The position numbers were made by a program, and so were the translations under genes. DNA of 64,000 bases from Mycolicibacterium neworleansense (GTDB lineage: Bacteria > Actinomycetota > Actinomycetes > Mycobacteriales > Mycobacteriaceae). Positions 9,542 to 20,569 of this stretch are shown here, one piece after another. Location: NCBI RefSeq assembly GCF_001245615.1, contig NZ_CWKH01000003.1:186001-250000 (forward strand), in the 5' to 3' direction. The notes below the pieces were generated by a model that worked only from the letters and a program-made list of their open reading frames with translations, ran no database searches and had not been told where the DNA came from. Position 1 is the first letter of the stretch. The number at the start of each line of letters is the position of its first letter.

Positions 9542-11113
9542 ATGCGCACCACCGGCGTCAGCCTGGGACAACTGCTGCTGGCGCTGGACGCCACGCTGGT
9601 CCGGCTGGTGCAGGCACCGCGCGGCCTGGATCTGCCGGTGGCCTCGGCCGCGCTGATCGATTCCGACGACGTGCGGCTGGGCCTGGCGCCGTCGGCGGGC
9701 GCTGCCGATGTGTTCTTCCTGCTGGGCGTCTCCGAAACCGAGGCGCTGCGCTGGGTCGAACACCAGAATGTGCGCCGGGCCCCCGCGGCCATCTTCATCA
9801 AAGAACCGTCGAGTGCCGTCGTCGAGCGTGCGGTGGCCGGCGGCACCGCAGTCGTCGCCGTCGACCCGCGGGCCCGCTGGGAGCGGCTCTACCGGTTGGT
9901 CAACCACGTCTTCGAGCACCACGGCGACGGCGCGCTGCACGATTCGGACACCGACCTGTTCGGCCTGGCGCAGTCCGTGGCCGAGCGCACGCACGGCATG
10001 GTCAGCATCGAGGACGCCCAATCCCACGTGTTGGCCTATTCGGCCTCCAGCGACGAGGCCGACGAGTTGCGGCGGCTGTCGATTCTCGGCCGGGCCGGGC
10101 CACCGGAGCATCTGGCCTGGATCGCGCAATGGGGCATCTTCGATGCGCTGCGGTCCCGGCCGGAGGCGGTGTGGGTGGCCGAACGCCCGGAACTCGGGCT
10201 GCGGCCCAGGCTGGCGATCGGCATCTTCGCCCCCGCCGTCGACGAGCGTCGGGCCGCAGCCTTCGTCGGCACGATCTGGGTGCAGCAGGGCAGTCGCCCG
10301 TTCGCCGACGACGCCGAGGATGTGCTGCGCGGAGCCGCGGTACTGGCCGCGCGCATCATGGCGCGGCTGGCGGCGGCCCCGTCGACGCATGCCGTGCGGG
10401 TCCAGGAACTGCTTGGGCTGGGCGAGGCGGATGCGCCGGTCGAGGTGGAACTCATCGCCAGGGAACTGGGTGTGGCGGCCGACGGCCGGGCCGCGGTGAT
10501 CGGTTTCGACGGCGGCGCCCCCGGTACTCGCCTGGCCGATGTCCTGGCATTGAGCGCCAGCGCTTTTCGCCACGACGCGCAGATGGCATCGGCGGGGTTC
10601 CGCGTCTACGTGTTGTTCCCCAGCACCGGCAAGGCCGTGACGTCGTGGGTGCGGGGCACCGTGGCCGCCCTGCGGGCCGAGTTGGGTCTGCAGTTGCATG
10701 CGGTGGTCGCCGGCCCGGTGGCCGGGTTGTCCGGTGCCGCCGCTGCCCGCGCCGATGTGGACCGGGTGCTCGACACCGCCGAACGTCATCCGGGAACGCT
10801 GGCGGCGGTCACCTCCCTTGCCGAGGCGCGCACCACGGTGCTGCTCGACGAAATCGTCACCGCGATCGCGGCCGACGAGCGGTTGATCGATCCGCGGGTG
10901 CGCACACTGCGCGCCGACGAGCCGGTGCTCGCCGAAACCCTGGGCGTGTACCTGGACTGCTTCGGTGACGTGGCTGCGGCCGCGCTGCACCTACATGTCC
11001 ACCCCAACACCGTGCGCTACCGGATCCGCCGGGTCGAGCGGCTGTTGGGCGCCTCACTCAACGATGCCGATGTGCGGCTGCTGCTGTCGTTGAGCCTGCG
11101 TGCCACCATGTGA
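9542..11113 (+). CDS. pruC: PucR-family transcriptional activator of proline catabolism
   Basis: A 523-residue regulator. About residues 15-120 resemble a PucR N-terminal sensory domain, followed by a GGDEF-like/CdaR middle region. The last 60 residues are the PucR C-terminal helix-turn-helix (AAALHLHVHPNTVRYRIRRV). It is transcribed away from pruA-pruB. The mycobacterial protein in this position (PruC; Rv1186c) is reported to activate pruAB in response to proline, which fits the arrangement here. The ATG follows a -10-like TAGAAT, with little room for a ribosome site. Confidence 0.88.
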   Translation: MRTTGVSLGQLLLALDATLVRLVQAPRGLDLPVASAALIDSDDVRLGLAPSAGAADVFFLLGVSETEALRWVEHQNVRRAPAAIFIKEPSSAVVERAVAGGTAVVAVDPRARWERLYRLVNHVFEHHGDGALHDSDTDLFGLAQSVAERTHGMVSIEDAQSHVLAYSASSDEADELRRLSILGRAGPPEHLAWIAQWGIFDALRSRPEAVWVAERPELGLRPRLAIGIFAPAVDERRAAAFVGTIWVQQGSRPFADDAEDVLRGAAVLAARIMARLAAAPSTHAVRVQELLGLGEADAPVEVELIARELGVAADGRAAVIGFDGGAPGTRLADVLALSASAFRHDAQMASAGFRVYVLFPSTGKAVTSWVRGTVAALRAELGLQLHAVVAGPVAGLSGAAAARADVDRVLDTAERHPGTLAAVTSLAEARTTVLLDEIVTAIAADERLIDPRVRTLRADEPVLAETLGVYLDCFGDVAAAALHLHVHPNTVRYRIRRVERLLGASLNDADVRLLLSLSLRATM

Positions 11114-11192
11114 GCCTGTCCATCGTTCGGTTGACAGACGAATCAGCCGTGAAGTCGTCGCGGGCAGGCGCCCAGAGGGGCACCGTAGGGGT

Positions 11193-12689
11193 ATGACTAC
11201 CGAAGCGGTTCAGCAGGAATCCGAGCATCCGTATCTCAGCGGGAACTTCGCACCGGTGCATGACGAGGTCACGGTCACCGACCTCAAGGTCACCGGGACG
11301 ATCCCGGACTATCTCGACGGGCGCTATCTGCGCACCGGACCCAATCCGCTGCGGGCTCCCGATCCGCAGCGCCATCACTGGTTCCTCGGCGACGGCATGG
11401 CGCACGGGATCCGGCTGCGTGACGGCGCGGCGACCTGGTACCGCAACCGCTGGGTGCGCTCGAGCTCGGTGTCGCGGCTGCTCGGTGAGAAGTGGGCCGG
11501 CGGCGCGCACACTGCAGGATTCGATTTCCCGGCCAACACCAACATCATCGGCCATGCCGGCAAGACGTTGGTGATCACCGAGGCTGGGGCGCGGCCCTAC
11601 GAGCTCACCGAGGAACTCGACACGGTGGGCCCGTCTGACTTCTGCGGCACGCTGTTCGGGGGATTCACCGCACACCCCAAGCACGATCCGAAAACCGGTG
11701 AGCTGCATGCGGTCACGTATAACCCGCTGCGCGGCAACCTGGTGAGCTATTCCGTCACCGGGGTGGACGGTAGGGTGCGGCGCACCGTCGACATCGCCTT
11801 GCCCGCGCACACGATGATGCACGATTTCACGCTGACCGAGAAGTATGTGGTGATCTATGACCTGCCGGTGGTGCTGGACCTGACGACCATGGTCAAGAGT
11901 GCACCGGCGCGGGCCGCGGCGCGGTTGCTCACCGGGTTCGCCGCCCGGCACGCGGCACCGGACTTCGTGTTGCGCGCGGCGATGCGCGGATCGGAACGGG
12001 CCGCATTGCCGACGACATCGATGCCCTATCGGTGGGCGCCGGAGCACGGTGCCCGCGTCGGTGTACTGCCGCGCGAGGGCTCGGCGGCCGACATCCGGTG
12101 GTTCGACGTGGCACCGTGCTACGTGTTCCACGCCCTCAACGGTTACGACCAGACCGGGCCGGACGGCGAGCAGGTGGTGCTCGATGTGGTGCGGCACCCG
12201 GCGGTGTTCACCACCGGCGACCGGCTGTTCACCGATTCGATCACGTTGGCGCGCTGGACCATTGATCTTGGCTCCGACCGTGTGCACGAGCAGCAACTCG
12301 ACGACTCGGTCCAGGAGTTTCCCCGCATCGATGACCGGCTCACCGGCCGCCGGCACCGGTACGGCTACACCGTCAGCCTGCCGTCGGACCCCGATGCGGC
12401 ACCGGCCGCGATCCTGCGTCATGACCTGCGTGACGGCGATGTGGAGCGGATCGATTTCGGGCCCGGACGTGAGCCCGGGGAGTTCGTCTTCGTCCCGTCC
12501 GGACCGGACGCCGACGAGAACGACGGCGTGGTGATGGGATTCGTCTACGACCGTGCCGAGAATCGCAGTGATCTCGTGCTGCTCGACGGGCAGAGCCTGG
12601 CACCCGTTGCCACCGTGCACATTCCGGTCCGGGTTCCGCACGGCTTCCACGGCAATTGGGTGGCATCCGAAAGCCCGTCCGCCCGTTAG
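11193..12689 (+). CDS. Carotenoid cleavage oxygenase family protein
   Basis: A 498-residue seven-bladed propeller non-haem iron oxygenase that cleaves carotenoid or stilbene-type double bonds. All four iron-binding histidine contexts are present: FTAHPKHDPKTGE, THMMHDF-type HTMMHDFTLTEKYVV, CYVFHALNGYD and the terminal VPHGFHGNWV. The N-terminal LRTGPNPL and HWFLGDGMAHGIRL are also typical. The ATG at 11193 gives the standard N-terminus; an in-frame upstream ATG inside the pruC 3' end is ignored. The gene is not part of the recalled M. tuberculosis order here and may be accessory. The substrate is unknown. Confidence 0.92.
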   Translation: MTTEAVQQESEHPYLSGNFAPVHDEVTVTDLKVTGTIPDYLDGRYLRTGPNPLRAPDPQRHHWFLGDGMAHGIRLRDGAATWYRNRWVRSSSVSRLLGEKWAGGAHTAGFDFPANTNIIGHAGKTLVITEAGARPYELTEELDTVGPSDFCGTLFGGFTAHPKHDPKTGELHAVTYNPLRGNLVSYSVTGVDGRVRRTVDIALPAHTMMHDFTLTEKYVVIYDLPVVLDLTTMVKSAPARAAARLLTGFAARHAAPDFVLRAAMRGSERAALPTTSMPYRWAPEHGARVGVLPREGSAADIRWFDVAPCYVFHALNGYDQTGPDGEQVVLDVVRHPAVFTTGDRLFTDSITLARWTIDLGSDRVHEQQLDDSVQEFPRIDDRLTGRRHRYGYTVSLPSDPDAAPAAILRHDLRDGDVERIDFGPGREPGEFVFVPSGPDADENDGVVMGFVYDRAENRSDLVLLDGQSLAPVATVHIPVRVPHGFHGNWVASESPSAR

Positions 12690-12698
12690 CATCGGCAG

Positions 12699-13919
12699 AT
12701 GACCGAAACCGGTCCGGCCACGCCCCCGGATTCGAGGCCCACCGTCGGTGCACCGTCGGACTGGCACTGGATGTGGGAGACCTACGTCTGCGGGCTGTGC
12801 ATCGCGGCGATCGTCGCTGTCGTGCTGTTGCGGCACACGCTCGGCGGCAACGTACCGCTGGCCTGCGGTGCACTCATCACGATGGTCGTGATCGTTCTGA
12901 TGTTCGGCCGCAATGTGATTCACGATGCGGATCCCATCGTCGGCCCGGTGCGGGCGCGCACCGCGATGTTCGTGGCGGTGATGATCGGCCTGTGGCTCGT
13001 CGCGCTGTTGGCGGCGGCGCCTGCGGTTGCGGCAATCCCGGCGCTGTATCCGCTGATCTTCGCCACGTTGCCGCTGGCGGCGGCGTTGACGCTGACGTTC
13101 CTGGTCACCCTGGCACCGTTGGGTCTGGCCGTGGCCAGCCATGGGCTGGGGTGGCCTAGCCTGCCGGCCGTGGCGGCGGTGACGCTGGTGGGCGCGGTGG
13201 CGGCACCGATCATCGGCACCACGATCATGACCACGATGCGCCAGCGGCAGCAGTTGGCCGAGACGGTCGCCGAGCTGGCGGCCAGCCGGGCCCAGGCCGC
13301 CGAGTTGTCCCGCAAGGCCGGGGTGGCGGCCGAGCGCGAGCGGCTGGCCCGGGAAATCCACGACACCCTGGCTCAGGGGTTCACCAGCATCGTGGCGCTC
13401 GCACAGGCGGTGCAGGCCGAGAACGAGACCGATCCGGCCGCCGCCGCCCGCCACGTCGAGCTGATCCGCAGCACCGCGCGGGACAACCTGGCGGAGGCCC
13501 GGACGATGGTGACCCGGCTGACCCCCGCCGCGCTGGAAGAAGGTTCGCTGCCCGCCGCGCTGCGCCGCCAGGCCGAGGGCTTGGCCGCCGAGACCGGCAT
13601 CGTCGTCGACGTGCGGATCGACGACGACCTGCCGCAACTGGGCATGGCCACCGACGTCGTGCTGCTGCGCAGCGCGCAGGAGGCGATGGCGAACGTGCGC
13701 AGGCATGCCCACGCCAGTGAGCTGAGGGTGCGGTTGGAGCCGGCCGCCAACGGGGTACGACTTTCCCTGTCCGACAACGGTATCGGCTTGCGGCCCGATC
13801 ACGCCGACGGATTCGGACTGCGCGGCATGCGGGCCCGGCTGGATCAGGTCGGCGGAACGTTGACGCTGTCCACAGCCGAAGGCGGCGGCGTGCGGGTCGA
13901 CGTGGCGGTGCCGGCATGA
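12699..13919 (+). CDS. NarL-family sensor histidine kinase
   Basis: A 406-residue membrane kinase. Residues about 25-190 hold several hydrophobic segments and no large extracellular domain. Residues about 195-270 form a HisKA_3 dimerisation domain with the phospho-acceptor H221 in [13 protein letters not shown]. The C-terminal ATPase domain shows DNGIGLRP and [12 protein letters not shown]. It overlaps the downstream response regulator by an ATGA junction, so the pair is one unit. TAGCAT (12687-12692) overlaps the previous stop and lies 6 bases before the ATG, suggesting a leaderless transcript. The signal is unknown; a link to the preceding carotenoid oxygenase is only positional. Confidence 0.9.
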   Translation: MTETGPATPPDSRPTVGAPSDWHWMWETYVCGLCIAAIVAVVLLRHTLGGNVPLACGALITMVVIVLMFGRNVIHDADPIVGPVRARTAMFVAVMIGLWLVALLAAAPAVAAIPALYPLIFATLPLAAALTLTFLVTLAPLGLAVASHGLGWPSLPAVAAVTLVGAVAAPIIGTTIMTTMRQRQQLAETVAELAASRAQAAELSRKAGVAAERERLAREIHDTLAQGFTSIVALAQAVQAENETDPAAAARHVELIRSTARDNLAEARTMVTRLTPAALEEGSLPAALRRQAEGLAAETGIVVDVRIDDDLPQLGMATDVVLLRSAQEAMANVRRHAHASELRVRLEPAANGVRLSLSDNGIGLRPDHADGFGLRGMRARLDQVGGTLTLSTAEGGGVRVDVAVPA

Positions 13920-14533
13920 CCACCGTGCTGCTGGTCGATGACCATCCGGTGGTCCGGGAGGGGCTGCGCGGCATGATCGAGGCCGAGGAGGACCTGACCG
14001 TGGTCGGTGAGGCCGGCTCCGGAACTGAGGCGATCGGACTGGCCCGGACGCTGCGCCCCGATGTCATCCTGATGGATCTGCGGATGCCCGGGATCGACGG
14101 CGTCGCTGCCACCGCCCGGATTCTGGCCGACAATCCGTCGACGCACATCGTCGTGGTCACCACCTACGAGAGCGACACCGACATCCTTCGTGCCGTCGAG
14201 GCCGGGGCGACGGGCTATCTGCTCAAGGACGCGTCCCGCGCCGAGTTGGCCCGGGCGGTGCGCGACGCCGCGCTGGGCAAGACGGTGCTCGCCCCGGGGC
14301 TCGCCGACCGCTTGGTGAACGCGGTCCGGGCACCGTCGGTGACGCTGTCGGCGCGCGAGGCGGAGGTCCTGGCGTTGGTGGCGAAGGGCGCCACCAACGC
14401 CGATGTCGGCCTGGCCCTGCACATCAGCGAGGCCACGGTGAAGACGCACCTGCTACGCGCGTTCCAGAAGCTCGGGGTGTCCGACCGCACGGCGGCGGTC
14501 ACCACAGCGATGTCGCTGGGTTTACTGGGCTGA
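13916..14533 (+). CDS. NarL/LuxR-type response regulator
   Basis: A 205-residue response regulator. The receiver domain (1-120) has [14 protein letters not shown], the phospho-acceptor D54 in ILMDLRMPG and the LLKDAS lysine loop. The LuxR helix-turn-helix (about 140-203) has [20 protein letters not shown] and [18 protein letters not shown]. It partners the overlapping kinase gene. Its last 12 bases overlap the end of the convergent aminotransferase gene. Regulated genes are not evident. Confidence 0.93.
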   Translation: MTTVLLVDDHPVVREGLRGMIEAEEDLTVVGEAGSGTEAIGLARTLRPDVILMDLRMPGIDGVAATARILADNPSTHIVVVTTYESDTDILRAVEAGATGYLLKDASRAELARAVRDAALGKTVLAPGLADRLVNAVRAPSVTLSAREAEVLALVAKGATNADVGLALHISEATVKTHLLRAFQKLGVSDRTAAVTTAMSLGLLG

Positions 14534-15628
14534 CAGACGCTGGACGGCGGCGGCGATGCGCTCGTCCGTCGCCGTCAGCGCGATCCGCACGTACTGGGCT
14601 CCGGCCGGGCCGTAGAACTCGCCCGGTGCGGCGAGGATCCCGCGTCCGGCCAGCCATTTGACGGTGTCGCGGCAAGGCTCGCCGCGGGTGGCCCACAGGT
14701 ACAGGCCCGCCTCGGAGTGCTCGACGGTGAACCCGGCTACCTGCAGGGCGGGCAGCAGCACCGCGCGGCGCTTCGCGTACCGCTCGCGTTGGACGGCCTC
14801 GTGCTCGTCGTCGTCGAGAGCGGCCACCATCGCGGCCTGCACCGGCGTCGGCACGATCATTCCGGCGTGCTTGCGCACCGCGAGCAGTTCTGCCACCACG
14901 GCGGGGTCTCCGGCGACGAATCCGGCGCGGTAGCCGGCCAGCGAGGAGGTCTTGGACAGCGAGTGCACGGCCAGCAGCCCGGTGTGGTCACCGTCGCTGA
15001 CCGATGGGTGCAGCACGCTGAGCGGCTCGGCGTCCCAGCTCAGGCCGAGGTAGCACTCGTCCGAGGCGATCAGCACGTCACGTTCGCGGGCCCAGGACAC
15101 CACCTTGCGCAGGTGGTCGACGCCGAGGACACGGCCGGTCGGGTTGCTCGGCGAGTTCAGGTAGATCAGCGCGGGACGCTGCGGACCCAGCTGGGTCAGC
15201 GAATCGGCGCGCAGCACCTGGGCCCCGGCCAGCAGGGCGCCCACCTCATAGGTGGGGTAGGCCAGCTCGGGGACGACGACGGTATCGCCGGCGCCGATCG
15301 CCAGCAGCGTGGGCAGCCAGGCGATCAGCTCCTTGGTGCCGATGACCGGCAGCACTGCATCCGGCGCCAGCCCGGTGATGCCGTACCGGCGTCGTAGTGC
15401 CGCCTCGGCGGAGGCACGCAGTGCCGGCGTACCGGCGGTCGTCGGATAGCCCGGGGCGGAGCTGGCGGCGGCCAGCGCATCCCGGATCACCGGCGCCACC
15501 GGGTCTACCGGAGTGCCTACCGAAAGGTCGACGATTCCGTCGGGGTGCGAGCGGGCCAGAGCCGTGACGTCGGCCAGGGTGTCCCAGGGGAACTCTGGCA
15601 GTACCGCCGAACGACGCTGTCGCACCAC
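14522..15628 (-). CDS. dapC: PLP aminotransferase, probable N-succinyldiaminopimelate aminotransferase
   Basis: A 368-residue class I/II fold-type I aminotransferase. Typical elements are GTPVDPVAPVIRDAL, YPTTAGTPALRASAEAAL, YLNSPSNPTGRVL, SDECYLGLSWDAEP and the PLP-lysine motif SLSKTSSLAGYRAGF. Proteins of this family next to fdxC (Rv1178 in M. tuberculosis) are annotated as succinyl-DAP transaminase. That would place it between DapD and DapE in lysine/DAP synthesis, although the distance from dapE/dapD is 13 kb. It follows fdxC by 29 bases in the same direction, a conserved pairing. Substrate assignment is by family, not proven. Confidence 0.85.
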   Translation of the reverse strand: MVRQRRSAVLPEFPWDTLADVTALARSHPDGIVDLSVGTPVDPVAPVIRDALAAASSAPGYPTTAGTPALRASAEAALRRRYGITGLAPDAVLPVIGTKELIAWLPTLLAIGAGDTVVVPELAYPTYEVGALLAGAQVLRADSLTQLGPQRPALIYLNSPSNPTGRVLGVDHLRKVVSWARERDVLIASDECYLGLSWDAEPLSVLHPSVSDGDHTGLLAVHSLSKTSSLAGYRAGFVAGDPAVVAELLAVRKHAGMIVPTPVQAAMVAALDDDEHEAVQRERYAKRRAVLLPALQVAGFTVEHSEAGLYLWATRGEPCRDTVKWLAGRGILAAPGEFYGPAGAQYVRIALTATDERIAAAVQRLSAQ

Positions 15629-15657
15629 GTCAGTCTCGAAGCCGGTTTCGACCGTGC

Positions 15658-15981
15658 TCAGTCCTCGGCCTTGGCCGGCAGGTCCTTGATGACCTGCGGG
15701 TCATTGTCGGTCTGGCCGACCTTGGAGGCGCCGCCGGGCGAGCCCAGTTCGGAGAAGAAATCAGCGTTGGCCTGCGCGTAGCTGCTCCACTGGTCCGGGA
15801 CGTCATCTTCGTAGTAGATGGCCTCGACCGGGCAGACGGGTTCGCATGCGCCGCAGTCCACACACTCATCGGGGTGGATGTACAGCATGCGTGCACCCTC
15901 GTAGATGCAATCGACCGGGCACTCCTCGATACATGCCTTGTCTTTGACGTCGACGCAGGGTTCGGCAATGACGTACGTCAC
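15658..15981 (-). CDS. fdxC: 7Fe/4Fe ferredoxin
   Basis: A 107-residue seven-iron-type ferredoxin and small electron carrier. Cluster cysteines are in CVDVKDKACIEECPVDCIYE and CVDCGACEPVCPVEAI, with a C-terminal extension of about 50 residues typical of mycobacterial FdxC. The GTG start at 15981 gives the conserved TYVIAEPCVD N-terminus and is preceded by AGGAGAG; a longer reading upstream is not supported. It is probably co-transcribed with the following aminotransferase and matches Rv1177. Confidence 0.95.
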   Translation of the reverse strand: MTYVIAEPCVDVKDKACIEECPVDCIYEGARMLYIHPDECVDCGACEPVCPVEAIYYEDDVPDQWSSYAQANADFFSELGSPGGASKVGQTDNDPQVIKDLPAKAED

Positions 15982-16206
15982 TGATGTCTCTCCTGTCCAG
16001 TGGGCTGCTGGGCTCGGTGTTCGGGACTCTGATGAGTCGACGTCACAGTATGCGTTGCCCATACTTGGACGTTCGTCTCAGTGTGCCCTAACTTCACGCA
16101 CCACACATTTAAGGGTGGCGCGTAGTAACAGATACTAAACGTCGCAGATACCCCTCGCCTAGTCGCCACGACCTACAACTTCACTGCGGCAATGTCATAC
16201 AACTAG

Positions 16207-18258
<2,052 letters not shown>

Positions 18259-18263
18259 GTCCG

Positions 18264-18947
18264 CTAGGCGCGGGTGTCGATGACCTGCTGGGCGACGTCG
18301 ATGAGCTTGGTGTTGCTTTCCTGCGACAGGCGTCTGAGCAACTCGAAGGCTTGGATGTCGTCGATCTGGTAGCGCTCCATGATGATGCCCTTGGCCTGGC
18401 CGATGCGATCGCGGGTCGACAGTGCCGATGTCAGCTGCTCGGTATGCCTTCCGGCCAGCAGCGCGGCGGCGGCGTGCGCGGCGAGCACCGTCCCGATGGT
18501 CTCGGCCTCGGAGTCCCACGCCCTGGGCTGGAATCCGAACAGGTTGAGCGCGCCGGCCGTGCGGTCAGCGGTGTAGAGCTTGAGGGACAGGCCGCTCAGA
18601 ACGCCGATCTCGATAGCGACTTTCGAGTAGCTCGGCCAGCGTGTCTCCTCACGGAAGTCGTCCGTGCGTACCACCACGTCGTCGAGTGCGGCCTGCATAC
18701 ACGGCCCCTCTTGAAACGTCATCTGCAGCTCATCGAGGATATGTGGCAGATCACTGGTCCCCGCCAACGATTCGAACTTGCCGCCAGCTGCGACCAGCAG
18801 CACCCCGGCCGTGTCCACACCCGCGATCAGCTCAGTGGCCGTGGCAGTGACGTCGGCCAAAATCTCGTCGACCGTGCGTGGAGTGGCAACCGTGCGGGCG
18901 AGGTCCGCCATGCGCACAGCCAAGTCGTGCCTCGATAACTCGGCCAT
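18264..18947 (-). CDS. GAF-ANTAR domain protein
   Basis: A 227-residue cytosolic regulator. Residues about 10-150 form a GAF-like sensor domain (VDTAGVLLVAAGGKFESLAG, FQEGPCMQAALDD). The C-terminal 55 residues form an ANTAR RNA-binding domain (IGQAKGIIMERYQID, AFELLRRLSQESNTKL). ANTAR proteins bind paired hexanucleotide hairpins in nascent RNA to prevent termination, and GAF-ANTAR forms are numerous in mycobacteria. The ATG at 18947 is chosen; a GTG 12 codons upstream (18983) is possible. Its RNA targets are not evident in the window. Confidence 0.9.
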   Translation of the reverse strand: MAELSRHDLAVRMADLARTVATPRTVDEILADVTATATELIAGVDTAGVLLVAAGGKFESLAGTSDLPHILDELQMTFQEGPCMQAALDDVVVRTDDFREETRWPSYSKVAIEIGVLSGLSLKLYTADRTAGALNLFGFQPRAWDSEAETIGTVLAAHAAAALLAGRHTEQLTSALSTRDRIGQAKGIIMERYQIDDIQAFELLRRLSQESNTKLIDVAQQVIDTRA

Positions 18948-19104
18948 GCGGTCAAGGATTCCCACGCGGGCGTCAATACACACGTGTTTATCGCGTCAGC
19001 CTGGGGGCAACCTCGTTGACTAGGTGAGAGCCATGGTCGACCATCGCCCTCGCCGAGGTCTCGTCGGTTCAGACATCGTGCCGGCGGGGCCGCCTGATCG
19101 GGCA

Positions 19105-19154
19105 TTGTCACGCTGGAGCAGCGACGGAGCTTGAGCGCCACTCCAGCGTGACAA
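19105..19154. repeat. Hairpin repeat with 14-base perfect arms
   Basis: Arms TTGTCACGCTGGAG (19105-19118) and its exact complement (19141-19154) flank a 22-base loop. The 16-mer GCCACTCCAGCGTGAC at 19137-19152 recurs as an exact reverse complement at 55842-55857. It lies just downstream of the YceI gene stop codon region, so it could act in 3'-end formation or on mRNA stability. Confidence 0.75.
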
Positions 19155-19172
19155 GGGCAGTCCAGGTAAGCG

Positions 19173-19721
19173 TCAGGCCTGCTTGAGCGCCTCGATCTCG
19201 AGGGTGATGGTGACCTTGTCGCCGACGACGGTGCCGCCGGTCTCCAGCGGCATGTCGATGTCGATGCCGAAGTCCTTGCGGTTCAACACAACCGAGGCCT
19301 CGAAGCCTGCGACTGCGCCCTGCCCCATACCGGGGTTCACGCCGTTGAACTCAAGCTTGAGCGCCACCGGCTTGGTCACGCCCTTGAGGGTGAAGTCGCC
19401 GTCGACGATGTAGTCGTCGCCATCGGGACGCACGCCGGTGGAAACGAAGGTGGCGGTCGGGTAGTTCTCGGCGTCGAAGAAGTCCGCGGAGCGCACATGC
19501 GCGTCGCGCTGCTCGTTGCGGGTGTCGATGGAATTGACGTCGATGGTGGCGCTGACCGACGGGGTGCCGTCCTCGGCCACGGTGATCGCGCCGCTGAACG
19601 TCTGGAAGCTGCCACGAACCTTGCTCACCATGAGGTGGCGGACCGAAAAGTTGATCGATGAATGCACGGGGTCGATGGCCCAGGTGCCTGCGGTCAGGTC
19701 GGTGGCTACTGCGACGGTCAT
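19173..19721 (-). CDS. YceI family protein
   Basis: A 182-residue lipocalin-like YceI domain protein. It starts AGTWAIDPVHSSINFSVRHL and contains GSFQTFSGAITVAEDGTPSV, SADFFDAENYPTATFVSTGV and DFTLKGVTKPVALKLEFNGV, covering the whole domain. YceI proteins bind isoprenoid or other hydrophobic chains in a beta-barrel. This copy has no signal peptide, as is usual for mycobacterial cytosolic members. The role is unknown. An inverted-repeat hairpin lies 18 bases past its stop. It is divergent from the Excalibur-domain gene. Confidence 0.93.
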   Translation of the reverse strand: MTVAVATDLTAGTWAIDPVHSSINFSVRHLMVSKVRGSFQTFSGAITVAEDGTPSVSATIDVNSIDTRNEQRDAHVRSADFFDAENYPTATFVSTGVRPDGDDYIVDGDFTLKGVTKPVALKLEFNGVNPGMGQGAVAGFEASVVLNRKDFGIDIDMPLETGGTVVGDKVTITLEIEALKQA

Positions 19722-19900
19722 GGTGTCTCCTTGTTGGTTCGAGAGCCGGTCGCTCCGGCACCTTCACCGAGGATAACCGGACCGTAGTCCGATTCAATTC
19801 CCGATTTTCCGGATTTTTTCCTCAGTCCTGAGGACAGCAGTGCATCATGCACAGGTCAGCAATTTGCACATCTGTCAATTTTAAGATCGGAACTACTGGT

Positions 19901-20476
19901 ATGCGCCTACTCAGCCTGACGCTGGCCTGTGTCGCAGCAACAACCGGCCTCATCACAGCACCCATGGCCGGCGCCTATCCGAGTTGCGCCGCGGCCCGCG
20001 CAGCCGGCGCCGCTCCCCTTTATGCAGGCCAACCCGGGTACAGCTCAAAGCTGGACCGCGACGGCGACGGCGTCGCTTGCGAGACGGGCGGCGGTTCTGC
20101 ATCCGGCGGTGGAAGCCTTCCGCTGTATGGCGGATACGGCAGCGCTCCGGCCGCAGCCGGGCCGGCCACACAAGCGCCGGCGGCTCCCGCCACCACCGGC
20201 GGCTACACCACCGTCGTCACCTGGACGGGCGCGAATTGCATCGACATCACGGCGCCATCCGGTGCCGCGGGCACGCTACAGACCGCCTCGCACTGCGGCG
20301 GCCGGGCCCAGTTGTTCAGTAACGGCGTCGGCGACCAGATGGTCGGTGCCGATCCGGTCATCGGCGAGGCCGGCAGTCTCTCCTGCGAGATCCTCGACGG
20401 GCTGCTGGTGGACTCGGGAACCGCGGGCGACGGACACGACGTGACCTGCTTGACCCGCGCGAGCGCACTGTCGTAG
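19901..20476 (+). CDS. Secreted Excalibur calcium-binding domain protein
   Basis: A 191-residue predicted secreted protein. The signal peptide is residues 1-26 (LLSLTLACVAATTGLITAPM, cut after AGA). It is followed by an Excalibur domain (YPSCAAARAAGAAPLYAGQP, DRDGDGVACE) with the EF-hand-like DxDxDG loop that binds calcium. After an Ala/Pro/Gly linker the C-terminal about 85 residues (TWTGANCIDITAPSG through GHDVTCLTRAS) contain four cysteines and are not recognised. The ATG at 19901 is chosen because it starts the signal peptide; the 18 upstream in-frame residues do not look exported. Extracellular function is unknown. Confidence 0.85.
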   Translation: MRLLSLTLACVAATTGLITAPMAGAYPSCAAARAAGAAPLYAGQPGYSSKLDRDGDGVACETGGGSASGGGSLPLYGGYGSAPAAAGPATQAPAAPATTGGYTTVVTWTGANCIDITAPSGAAGTLQTASHCGGRAQLFSNGVGDQMVGADPVIGEAGSLSCEILDGLLVDSGTAGDGHDVTCLTRASALS

Positions 20477-20478
20477 CT

Positions 20479-20541
20479 CGCGAGCGTGCGCGGAATGCCC
20501 ACATTTGGCGGCGTGTGCACCGGCAAACACGCACGCTCGCG
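20479..20541. repeat. Hairpin with 12-base perfect arms between convergent genes
   Basis: CGCGAGCGTGCG (20479-20490) and its exact complement (20530-20541) flank a 39-base loop that itself has a weaker inner inverted pair (TTTGGCGG/CCGGCAAA). It fills most of the space between the Excalibur gene stop and the fbiC stop, so it may end both transcripts or be a dispersed hairpin repeat. Confidence 0.6.
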
Positions 20542-20569
20542 GTGCAGGGGTGGTCGCCGTGCAGGGGGC

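Noticed and set aside
11058..13802. A 914-codon open frame on the minus strand opposite the carotenoid oxygenase and kinase genes
   Set aside because: It is antisense to two well-supported genes, Arg/His/Gly-rich and low-complexity, as expected for mirror frames in high-GC DNA.
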